This document shows positions 1-6,597 of a stretch of DNA of 9,106 nt, one piece after another. The notes below the pieces were generated by a model. That model made no database searches, was not told the origin of the DNA, and saw only the letters and a program-made list of their open reading frames with translations. The stretch is from an uncultured Clostridia bacterium (lineage in GTDB: Bacteria > Bacillota > Clostridia > Christensenellales > DTU072): contig CAKQTC010000027.1 in assembly GCA_934274515.1 (NCBI GenBank), forward strand, positions 1 through 9,106, given 5' to 3'. Position 1 is the stretch's first letter. Each line of letters starts with the position of its first letter. Made by a program: the position numbers and the translations under genes.

Positions 1-15
1 ACCTGAACTCAACTA

Positions 16-23
16 CAAAGATA
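16..23 (-). promoter_or_regulatory. Candidate Bacteroidetes -7 box at the window edge
   Basis: On the minus strand this reads TATCTTTG, a perfect match to the Bacteroidetes -7 consensus TAnnTTTG. It lies just after the stop codon of the NERD gene and points out of the window, so it could start a separate minus-strand transcript to the left. I see no TTTG -33 element at the usual spacing, and no downstream gene is visible, so this rests on the 8-base match alone. Confidence 0.35.
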
Positions 24-29
24 ACTCAT

Positions 30-704
30 TCAATCTTTTTCTACCCCTCCGTGTCTACTTTTACGAGTGCAGCAGTTTTTCTGCTCCACGGCACTACGGA
101 TGTCCTTCAGATGCTGCTTATCGGCCTCCTTGCCAGGCTCTAACTGCGCCGCTTGGATGGCATCGCATATCTCATTGACCTGGGACCAGGTGAGCCGCTT
201 CTCCTCGAATTGATTGATAACCTTGCGTACCTGGCTCCAATAGACCACGCAGGCCTCTTCTACCTTGACCTTTATATCGGCCTTGCCGGAGAAGGCGACT
301 ACGGGCAGTATTGGCAGCGGCTCATAATCCTTCAGGACACGTCGCAGCGCTCGGACGTGGCCTGCAGTCTGCAGGATTGGGTTGTAGAGTTGGTATTTGT
401 TGCCGTAGATGTTCTGCGTCCAGTACTCGGCGTGCTCACCGCCATAGATCCAACCGTTGTAGTTCTTGGTCTCGATGACGAAGATTCCATATATCGACAC
501 GACTAGGTGGTCTATCTGGGAACTGCCTTTGGGTGTCGGTATCGTCACATTATTCAGCTCCCGGTACTGGTCTTTCGGCAGGTGGTCCAGTTTCCCCGCG
601 ACTACTTTCTCTCCAACTTTACCCTTCGACGGAACCAGCCACCGGAGCAGGAAGAATAGCCCGATGATTATAACGATTCCGATTATGAGGGAGGTGGATT
701 CCAT
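30..704 (-). CDS. Membrane-anchored NERD (nuclease-related) domain protein
   Basis: The 224-residue protein begins with a hydrophobic helix (about residues 5-24, ending in RWLVPSKGK), which should anchor it in the inner membrane with the rest in the cytoplasm. A NERD domain follows (about residues 28-140). It has the GxxGE start (E32), the acidic residue in SSQIDHL (D65), the E-x-K pair in FVIETKNYNG (E78, K80) and the YNPILQT motif (107-113). These are the family landmarks of a PD-(D/E)XK-like fold, so a DNA-cleaving role is plausible. NERD proteins are poorly characterised and activity is inferred. Many relatives carry a C-terminal zinc ribbon; this one ends in a short basic tail with one CC pair and no complete ribbon. 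It is the last gene of the four-gene run, 31 bases behind the DUF262 gene, with no separate promoter noticed. The ATG at 704 is the only start that keeps the membrane helix. Confidence 0.85.
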   Translation of the reverse strand: MESTSLIIGIVIIIGLFFLLRWLVPSKGKVGEKVVAGKLDHLPKDQYRELNNVTIPTPKGSSQIDHLVVSIYGIFVIETKNYNGWIYGGEHAEYWTQNIYGNKYQLYNPILQTAGHVRALRRVLKDYEPLPILPVVAFSGKADIKVKVEEACVVYWSQVRKVINQFEEKRLTWSQVNEICDAIQAAQLEPGKEADKQHLKDIRSAVEQKNCCTRKSRHGGVEKD

Positions 705-735
705 AATGATGTATTGGAGTTGTCACATAGAACCA

Positions 736-2547
736 CTAAAGAAGAGCCTGGCTGAATTCCTTTATGGTTTCTTCGCTATCACGGCCGGAGATTGACTTAC
801 CAGTGGCTTTCTCAATACGGTTTAGCAGTTTGATGGCGCGGTCTACGAAATAGGCGTCAAAGTCGTCAGCAGCAAGAAGATCATAGTTCACCTTGTGAGA
901 AGTAATTGCACTGACGACTTGTTCGTCTGACAAGCCTTTGTTCCTCATCGCCTTGATGTATTCGCTGGGCGCACGACCACCAATAGAACGGTTCGTCGAA
1001 GCGTAGATAGGCGTTTTGTTAACTACGGAATTCCATTTGCGCATCGGCAGACCTTCGCCTTCGCAATAGGCCTGCGGGAAGATATGATGAATGTCGGTAT
1101 CTTCGTCCAGATACGAGGCAATATCCATTTTGCTGCCGCTCATAAAGTCGAGCGGGGAGTCTTGCATAATCATCGCCATAACGCCCTTGTAAGCGGCGCT
1201 ATTTCGTGTTTGCATTGACAGCAGACGTGTGGGCTGGAAGTTGGAACGAGTGACAGTATCGGGCTGTGAGCCGTTATAGATCCAATCGAAGATATTAGCT
1301 ATATCGAGAGCAAAACGAGCTTCATTGGCACTGCCGTAGAGTTCTCCGAAAACACCACACCAGTACCATTTGGCCAATAACTCAAGGTTTTGGCCGAGTA
1401 TAAGTGGCCGATTTTCCTTCAACTCGCTATCGTATGCAAAGATTGCGGCAAGCGGAATCAACTGCGTGGTGTAGGGGAGGTCACGCTCACTATAAATACC
1501 CTGGTGGGAAAGGAATGCTGCTGCAGATTCGAAACCGGCGACAAGAGCGTCGTGATTGGCTTTATAGTCATCTAAACATAGGCGAAGGATGTCTCTTTTC
1601 TTACAGGATACGACACCTTCCCCAACAAGACTCTTCTTGTATGTTACAAGCAGAGTCATAGCCGCCAGAAAGTTGGCACCAGTGATGTCTTTAAGAATGG
1701 TTAGTTTCTTATCGCTATACTGCTTACGAGCAGAACTCCAATCGGCTCGGAGGTCATATTCGTCTGCCGCAAAAGTTGCCGTCACGAGTTCAAACACGGT
1801 CAGAGGAACACCGCCAGTGTTGACGTTCTCAAAGATTTGGCAGACGGCTTCTTTAGGCGTGTCCTTCGTCAACTGAATAACGGGCATCTGGTAGTCCTGG
1901 ATTGGGCGCAGAATCTTCTGGGAGAAGTCTCTGAAAAGCAAGCGATACTCGGAGCCATTCTGGAAATATTCCTCCATACCGAAACGCCAGTCGTCGATTT
2001 CATTAGGTGAGAAGACCAAATTAAGAGGGAACATCAGGTGCTCAAACTCATTCTCCTGCGTCGAGAGATCCAGAACAACGGTACGGCCGATGTCGGACAG
2101 GATCTGTTTCTTGTCGGATATGGACACGATAGCATCAAGTCTGTCGGCCTCAGGGTCAAGGCATTTCTGAATGTCGAGGTAGTAATACCTGAATATGGTC
2201 TTGCCTCGATTTGTATCTAGGCGAGTCTCGACGGCCTTCTTGCACATAAACACCTGATAGAGCGTGGTAAGGCGCTGTTGTCCATCGAGGACGAGCCAGT
2301 CCGGGGAAACATCATCCTGGCATTTGACACCGGTGAAACGGCGGCACTTGAAGCGCACGGAATCGCCATGCCCTTCAAGAAACATCGCAGCGCCCATTGG
2401 AAATCCAGATGTAATGCTCTCAATGAGTTTGCATATCTTGGTGTCGTCCCAAACCCAGCTGCGTTGGAATTCGGGGAGTTGTGCTTTACCCTGGCCAACC
2501 CATGTCAGGAGTTCGCTGAGTTTCTTATCGTGTGATTCTACTGCCAT
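736..2547 (-). CDS. GmrSD-like DUF262-DUF1524 protein (type IV restriction-like nuclease)
   Basis: This 603-residue protein joins the two halves of the GmrS/GmrD family in one chain. The N-terminal DUF262 part has LPEFQRSWVWDD (24-35), GFPMGAAMF (48-56), the ParB-like DGQQRLTTL motif (88-96, nucleotide binding and hydrolysis in relatives), and further on the FENVNTGGVPLT motif. The C-terminal DUF1524 part has DIHHIFPQAY (485-494), the HNH-like catalytic histidine motif, followed by NKTPIY and N519 of STNRS. Characterised relatives (GmrSD, BrxU, SspE) use the first domain to sense modified DNA and drive NTP hydrolysis, and the second to nick or cut DNA. All key motifs look intact, so it is probably active. 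It lies 34 bases behind the methyltransferase and 31 before the NERD gene, in the same orientation. The modification it senses cannot be read from sequence. A stand-alone type IV enzyme carried by chance beside the RM genes is the alternative. Confidence 0.9.
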   Translation of the reverse strand: MAVESHDKKLSELLTWVGQGKAQLPEFQRSWVWDDTKICKLIESITSGFPMGAAMFLEGHGDSVRFKCRRFTGVKCQDDVSPDWLVLDGQQRLTTLYQVFMCKKAVETRLDTNRGKTIFRYYYLDIQKCLDPEADRLDAIVSISDKKQILSDIGRTVVLDLSTQENEFEHLMFPLNLVFSPNEIDDWRFGMEEYFQNGSEYRLLFRDFSQKILRPIQDYQMPVIQLTKDTPKEAVCQIFENVNTGGVPLTVFELVTATFAADEYDLRADWSSARKQYSDKKLTILKDITGANFLAAMTLLVTYKKSLVGEGVVSCKKRDILRLCLDDYKANHDALVAGFESAAAFLSHQGIYSERDLPYTTQLIPLAAIFAYDSELKENRPLILGQNLELLAKWYWCGVFGELYGSANEARFALDIANIFDWIYNGSQPDTVTRSNFQPTRLLSMQTRNSAAYKGVMAMIMQDSPLDFMSGSKMDIASYLDEDTDIHHIFPQAYCEGEGLPMRKWNSVVNKTPIYASTNRSIGGRAPSEYIKAMRNKGLSDEQVVSAITSHKVNYDLLAADDFDAYFVDRAIKLLNRIEKATGKSISGRDSEETIKEFSQALL

Positions 2548-2581
2548 AAAACAAAAACAAAAGCCATGGAATTATATCCAC

Positions 2582-3796
2582 TCAGGCTTCTTCAAAAATG
2601 TCAAATGTCGTTTTGCTACATTGATGAGAGGAAGTATCCTCTAGCATCTCAAAAACATCCTCCCCAAATAAGCCGGGAGAAGTTTGAGCCTTAGACTTCT
2701 TCTTTACGTAGTCTCCAATCGGCTTACTACCATTCTTGAAGCGGTTTTGAATCGTAGAAATAGCCTCTTCACCAATATCAACACCTATCCACTGTCGTCC
2801 AAGTTCTTCTGCAGCAATGAGAGTGGTTCCAGAACCCGCAAAGCAGTCAAGAACCAAATCGCTAGGGCGAGAAGAGGTTTCAATTATGCGCTTCAGCATA
2901 TCAAGGTTCTTTTCTGTAGGATAGCCCGTAATAAGTGTGTTCTGGTTGTTTACGTCAAGATAATCAAGCCAGATGTCTTGCACAGGAACGCCATTGCTAT
3001 TATCAAGGTATACCTTTCTACGAGGGTTGCCATTTGATGACCAATATATCTCCCCCTTTGCGTCCATTTCCTCGAGCTTATCCGGTGTAAACTGCCAATG
3101 CTTACCCTCCGGCGGCATCATTCCTCGCCAAGGGCTACCGGTGGCGCCATTGCGGGTGCCAGGGGCATGGATGGGGACTCTCTTGTATCTACGGCCCGTA
3201 CCCTCCTCTATAAATGGATACTCTTTTAGAATCTTTTCATCGCTCCATTCTTCATAAGGTCGATTCCAGACTGTATCATCAGTCTTGCTATAGAAGAGGA
3301 TATAATCGGAAATGTTGCCATACGTCTTGCGCGTAAAGTTCTTCGACTTACACTTTTTTCGCGTAATCATTCCTTTGAAGTTCTGGATACCGAAGATTTC
3401 ATCCATCATCACCTTGACATGAAAAACCATATTGCTGTCAAGATGAACATAAATAGAACCCTCGCGAGAAAGCAATTGGTGCATCAGCTCGAGTCGCTTA
3501 CGCATGAATGAAAGGTAACTCTGAATCGTAAAGCGATCATCGTAGGCATGCTTAAAGTCGCGTGTTTCAAATGCGCCGCCAGTATTATAAGGAGGGTCTA
3601 TATAGATAAGCGTTACCTTCCCGCAAACTTCTTTATCCTCAATTAATGCATTAAGGACATCTATGTTATCGGCATGATATAACCGTTTTATACCACCGTC
3701 CTCATTCCAAGCAATTTGACGAAAACGGATATCATTATTGGGAATAAAGCACAGTGGATGTGCTTCCCGACGAATTGGTCCTACACCTACTGCCAT
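2582..3796 (-). CDS. Beta-class site-specific DNA methyltransferase (probably N6-adenine)
   Basis: The 404-residue protein has the catalytic motif IV first (IYIDPPYNTG, DPPY at 67-70) and the AdoMet-binding motif I near the C-terminus (LDCFAGSGTT, FAGSG at 319-323, followed by ELGRQWIGVDIG). That order defines the beta class of amino-methyltransferases, and DPPY favours adenine-N6 over cytosine-N4 methylation. Between them lie the SIYVHLDSNM segment (motif V-like) and a long middle region that should hold target recognition, including WRGMMPPEGKHW and the stretch around QDIWLDYLDV. The start is six bases after the stop of the upstream restriction gene, so translation is probably coupled. Its likely job is to protect host DNA from that nuclease. 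The C-terminal tail after about residue 365 is polar and not recognised. Type III Mod subunits share this motif order, but no Res helicase is present and the protein is short, so Type II fits better. Specificity cannot be predicted here. Confidence 0.93.
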   Translation of the reverse strand: MAVGVGPIRREAHPLCFIPNNDIRFRQIAWNEDGGIKRLYHADNIDVLNALIEDKEVCGKVTLIYIDPPYNTGGAFETRDFKHAYDDRFTIQSYLSFMRKRLELMHQLLSREGSIYVHLDSNMVFHVKVMMDEIFGIQNFKGMITRKKCKSKNFTRKTYGNISDYILFYSKTDDTVWNRPYEEWSDEKILKEYPFIEEGTGRRYKRVPIHAPGTRNGATGSPWRGMMPPEGKHWQFTPDKLEEMDAKGEIYWSSNGNPRRKVYLDNSNGVPVQDIWLDYLDVNNQNTLITGYPTEKNLDMLKRIIETSSRPSDLVLDCFAGSGTTLIAAEELGRQWIGVDIGEEAISTIQNRFKNGSKPIGDYVKKKSKAQTSPGLFGEDVFEMLEDTSSHQCSKTTFDIFEEA

Positions 3797-3802
3797 TGTG
3801 AA

Positions 3803-4669
3803 TCATTTCTTTGTGAGCCACTTTGCTGTAAGTCGCTCATTAAACATTCGAAGCGTAAGCACCATCACCTTATCAGGATCAATATGCTCTATAGTAGAAT
3901 AGTCATTCCACATTGAACCAAGCAGCAGTCCTGGTCCGTCATTAACAAAGATAACCTTGGTGGGGAGATTATGGCTCTTTGTATATTGAAGAATCTCTTT
4001 GGCACAATTCGAGTATCCTCCAGTCCTGTCATCTTCTTGTGCGCCACCTCGGTCTCCATCGTATCGAGCAAGTCCGATAGCAAGGACAGTACCTTTTTTA
4101 TCTTTAATCACAAAATCAACAGGACGTGTTGGATTTGGGTAATCCTGGAAAACGCTCTGTAATTGAATATCAGCACCAGCCCGAACAGGCCCTTCAATCG
4201 TGAAATTCGGTAGGGCACTCTGGAACATCGAGAAAAACCGTTCAGTTAAATCGTATCCTTTTTGTCCTCTATCTTTATACTCCCACAAAATGGCACAAAG
4301 AGCCTCATCGGGTAAAGGGCGGCTATTGAAAGCAGCTTGCACCCGATCGATAGTTCTGAAGTTCTTCCCATATTGTTCGCACACCATTGGAATCATCGAT
4401 TTCTTCTTGAGCATCTCCACGGGAGTTTGAGGGGAAACGTACTTACGAAACACCCTGTAGAGTTGTACCCTCATCCAAACTTCTTTAACATCTGTTATCT
4501 CTTGTAGAAGCCTAATTGATGACTCTGACCCTCTTAACAACTGCCCGAATAGCACCAAGACGGGTTTATATAACTCGCAAGCATCAGCAAGAATATCAGG
4601 ATAAAACTCGCCATTCGCCATCGTAATCCAATTCGGCGCATCTTGTTTATAGTCAGCAAAAGATTTCAT
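3803..4669 (-). CDS. Putative Type II restriction endonuclease, partner of the methyltransferase
   Basis: The 288-residue product sits directly before the methyltransferase, the usual place for a cognate restriction enzyme. The conserved-looking core is in the C-terminal third: RPVDFVIKDKKG (P183, D185), then LAIGLARYDGDRGG and QEDDRTGG (211-218), then KVIFVNDGPGLLLGSMW. The first part resembles the beta-hairpin of a PD-(D/E)XK fold with D185 as a metal ligand. The usual E-x-K is not evident, so the catalytic site may be divergent. I recall similar ARYDxDRGGAQEDDR proteins beside methyltransferases but cannot name the family. The open frame extends upstream to an ATG at 4732, but I chose the ATG at 4669 (MKSFADYKQ). 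A -7 promoter box at 4696-4703 would put transcription start downstream of 4732, and an A-rich Bacteroidetes-type leader precedes 4669. The gene is visibly AT-richer than the replication genes behind it, suggesting separate acquisition. Confidence 0.72.
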   Translation of the reverse strand: MKSFADYKQDAPNWITMANGEFYPDILADACELYKPVLVLFGQLLRGSESSIRLLQEITDVKEVWMRVQLYRVFRKYVSPQTPVEMLKKKSMIPMVCEQYGKNFRTIDRVQAAFNSRPLPDEALCAILWEYKDRGQKGYDLTERFFSMFQSALPNFTIEGPVRAGADIQLQSVFQDYPNPTRPVDFVIKDKKGTVLAIGLARYDGDRGGAQEDDRTGGYSNCAKEILQYTKSHNLPTKVIFVNDGPGLLLGSMWNDYSTIEHIDPDKVMVLTLRMFNERLTAKWLTKK

Positions 4670-4695
4670 TTCGTTTCTTTCTTTTATTAAACAAG

Positions 4696-4703
4696 CAAAT
4701 TTA
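4696..4703 (-). promoter_or_regulatory. Promoter -7 box of the defence operon
   Basis: The minus strand reads TAAATTTG, a perfect fit to the Bacteroidetes -7 consensus TAnnTTTG. It lies 27 bases upstream of the ATG at 4669, between the intrinsic terminator of the replication genes and the restriction gene. A TTTG at 4730-4733 could be the -33 element, although the 26-base gap is longer than usual. Being the only such box before the gene run, it is the best candidate for driving all four genes. Confidence 0.5.
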
Positions 4704-4747
4704 ACGAATTTCTCCGAAACTTCGGGCATCAAAGTGAGTAAGGTCTG

Positions 4748-4780
4748 AAAAAACAGCCCCGGCTCATCACCGGGGCTGCG
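4748..4780 (-). terminator. Intrinsic terminator after the replication module
   Basis: On the minus strand a perfect 9-bp GC-rich stem (4770-4778 paired with 4754-4762) closes a 7-base loop and is followed by six Ts (4753-4748). It lies 7 bases beyond the TAA at 4787-4789 that ends the original reading frame of the primase-helicase gene. This supports that stop, not the frameshifted one at 4909, as the ancestral gene end. It separates replication from defence transcription. Confidence 0.92.
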
Positions 4781-4786
4781 AAGTAG

Positions 4787-4929
4787 TTACCGCTTTCGGT
4801 ATCGTCCTCGCGAGACTTTGTCAAGGCGGGTGTCCACCCATTGCCGGATGTATCGTTCGGCGGTTGGTATGGACAGTCCCACCTCCTGGGCTGTGGCCTT
4901 GAAGTCCTTCACCTCGAATTCATCCGGAG
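4787..4929 (-). pseudogene. Out-of-frame C-terminal tail of the primase-helicase gene
   Basis: Directly after the point where the upstream frame reads FWDAL, the -1 frame continues with PDEFEVKDFKATAQEVGLS and ends ERYIRQW...GRYRKR at a TAA (4787-4789). This is the winged-helix or helix-turn-helix tail normally found at the end of PriCT-2/DUF3987 proteins. About 46 residues are preserved without stops and run up to the terminator, so the loss of frame is recent or is a sequencing error. One missing C (CTCCCGG to CTCCGG on the minus strand, near 4924-4929) would restore a protein of about 603 residues. No slippery heptamer is visible that would suggest programmed frameshifting. Confidence 0.8.
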
Positions 4930-6597
4930 TGCATCCCAGAATGCCTTCAACAGCAGAGGCTCCTTGGCCTGACCGGTGGCGACCTTCGAGGTTGAGGAGG
5001 GAAGTTCCTTGATGACACGCAGCATGTGCTGCTGGAGCACTTCGCTGATGGCCATCGCGGTCTGGTAATCCTCGTCACTGCAGATGCGCGGACTGTCGGT
5101 GTCGCCATCCTCCCATATCCGCAGCGCAGAGAGAATCATCGCTATGCGGTATGTGCTGGTGGCGAGGCGTCGTACAGAGGCCACGGTGTCATCGCCGAAC
5201 AAGCCCACGTAGTCTGCCTGGAGTAGGGCGAAGTGCTTGTTGAAGGCAACTCCCTGCTCGGGCGTCATCTGGAACTTGATTTCGGGCAATTCCTGCAGCG
5301 TGTGGAAGAATGCCAGATACTCCTTGCCTAAGTTCTCAAAGAAGTCGTCCAGAGGCTCTCCGTCGCCTTCGTCGAGCACGTCGATCCATTCCGTCTTCTT
5401 GTCCAGGTAATAGAACAGGAAGCGGCTGAAAAGGCCGTTCTCGACGCTTGACATCAGGTTCACGACCTGCTGGGAAGTGCCGGAAAGGACGGTGGACAGG
5501 CGTGGCTTCTTGATGTTGACGTACTCGCGCTGGGTGCGTCTCAGGTACGAGATGGACTCGTGGTGAAACGCTTTGCGCAGGCCGTCAGAGAAGTCGCCGA
5601 AGTCCTGACCGAAGGTGGAGGAGAGGGTATCTCCTTCCGTTTCGAACATCAGTCCCTGCTCGCCGTTCTCGTTGAGGGCCTGGTATATGGCCGTCGAACT
5701 GCTGTTGGCGGGCAGGAAGAGAAGCCGGATAGGCGGGGGAGTCGGCTCCGGTATGCCGTCGCCTCTCTTCTGCCGTTTGTAGGCCTCCTTGTCCTGGCGG
5801 TACTTCTCCTCTTCGATTTCTGCCTGGGCGCGTAATTCGTCGTGGATGGGCTCCACAAGGGACTTGCACAGGTAGAGTCGTCCCTTTCCGGTGCCGGCAC
5901 GAGCCGTGACGAAAAGGTACATGTTGGGGAAGATGTGCCGCTTGGCGTAGATGCCGGATATGTTCGGCAGGCAGGCGGAAATCACCGCCAGTGAGCCGAG
6001 GATAAGCATATCGGCATCGGCATCCGAGTCGCTGACATCCGAAATCCGCTCAAGGAAGTGGGGAAGCGTGCCTTTGACGGCAGAGTAGAAGGTGGGCATC
6101 AAGAGCCTGTCGTTACCATCACTTCCATCGTTTCCATCAGTTCCATCAGCCTTGCCTTGCGAGAAGTCCGGCATATCCTCTACGGATTCGGGCTGTGATG
6201 GTATTGATGGTTGTGATGGTAATGATGGAATGGAGACGCTGATTCCGTGGTCCTTTGCCAACTGGTAGAAGGAACGGATGGTGACGCCGGTGCCGTGAGA
6301 CCGCAGGCACTTGTCGTACTGGCGGTCACATTCGGCCTCGTCGTAGCCTGGGTAGAAGCGGCTGAGACGGTGGAAGTAGTCCCGGCCATTCTCTCCGTAT
6401 TCTTCCGAGAGGGCAAAGCCCAGTTTGACCCAGACACCGTAATCGGCTGTGATGTCGATGCCGGCGGCTTCAATCCGCTGCGTGACCTCCTCGACATCAT
6501 CCGAGGGGGTGATGCCGGGCTGCTGCGCCTTTCGCGGACGTGGTGCTGGCTTGGGTTCTTGCTCAAGCCACTTGTCGTAGAAATTATCGCTGGGCAT
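4909..6597 (-). CDS. PriCT-2/DUF3987 primase-helicase-like protein, frameshifted at its end
   Basis: The readable 562-residue frame has three parts. Residues about 33-118 form a PriCT-2 domain (GVWVKLGFALSEE, the aromatic RDYFHRLSRFYPGY, GVTIRSFYQLAKDHG), which in relatives follows a primase domain. Residues about 120-165 are a low-complexity linker (SIPSLPSQP, then DGTDGNDGSDGND). From about residue 170 a DUF3987 P-loop region follows, with a Walker A-like loop TARAGTGKGR (231-240), a charged coiled-coil-like stretch (about 255-280) and the segments LFLPANSSS and MFETEGDTLSS, where an acidic Walker B-type residue may sit. The protein probably unwinds or remodels DNA during element replication, working with the VirE_N protein, whose gene it overlaps by 14 bases. 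The frame ends at FWDALRMNSR because of a one-base shift; the true tail lies in another frame. It may still work, since only the last 46 or so residues are lost. Confidence 0.88.
   Translation of the reverse strand: MPSDNFYDKWLEQEPKPAPRPRKAQQPGITPSDDVEEVTQRIEAAGIDITADYGVWVKLGFALSEEYGENGRDYFHRLSRFYPGYDEAECDRQYDKCLRSHGTGVTIRSFYQLAKDHGISVSIPSLPSQPSIPSQPESVEDMPDFSQGKADGTDGNDGSDGNDRLLMPTFYSAVKGTLPHFLERISDVSDSDADADMLILGSLAVISACLPNISGIYAKRHIFPNMYLFVTARAGTGKGRLYLCKSLVEPIHDELRAQAEIEEEKYRQDKEAYKRQKRGDGIPEPTPPPIRLLFLPANSSSTAIYQALNENGEQGLMFETEGDTLSSTFGQDFGDFSDGLRKAFHHESISYLRRTQREYVNIKKPRLSTVLSGTSQQVVNLMSSVENGLFSRFLFYYLDKKTEWIDVLDEGDGEPLDDFFENLGKEYLAFFHTLQELPEIKFQMTPEQGVAFNKHFALLQADYVGLFGDDTVASVRRLATSTYRIAMILSALRIWEDGDTDSPRICSDEDYQTAMAISEVLQQHMLRVIKELPSSTSKVATGQAKEPLLLKAFWDALRMNSR
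6113..6230 (-). repeat. Repeat-coded linker with two inverted CCATC/GATGG clusters
   Basis: Inside the primase-helicase gene, 6113-6147 holds four CCATC repeats and 6195-6228 holds four GATGG repeats, each spaced about 9 or 10 bases. The two clusters are complementary (for example 6113-6122 is the exact reverse complement of 6213-6222), so mRNA or single-stranded DNA could fold between them. They encode the two halves of the linker, rich in Asp-Gly-Asn/Ser and in Pro-Ser-x respectively, between the PriCT-2 and P-loop domains. The purpose is unknown; length variation between strains would be expected. Confidence 0.7.

Noticed and set aside
153..506. Plus-strand open frame of 117 codons opposite the NERD gene
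   Set aside because: It is a shadow of the clearly coding minus strand and shows no recognisable motif.
4670..4732. Longer start of the restriction gene at the ATG at 4732
   Set aside because: The -7 box at 4696-4703 lies inside this extension, so a transcript from it would not contain the 4732 start; the extra 21 residues also show no family-like sequence.
4915..4935. Programmed ribosomal frameshift in the primase-helicase gene
   Set aside because: No slippery heptamer and no obvious downstream stimulatory fold is present; a missing base explains the pattern more simply.
5560..5835. Plus-strand open frame opposite the P-loop region
   Set aside because: The minus strand here encodes conserved primase-helicase sequence, so the opposite frame is a GC-driven shadow.
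6113..6230. CRISPR-like array
   Set aside because: The units are only about 9-10 bases with no spacers of unique sequence, and they code in frame for a protein linker.
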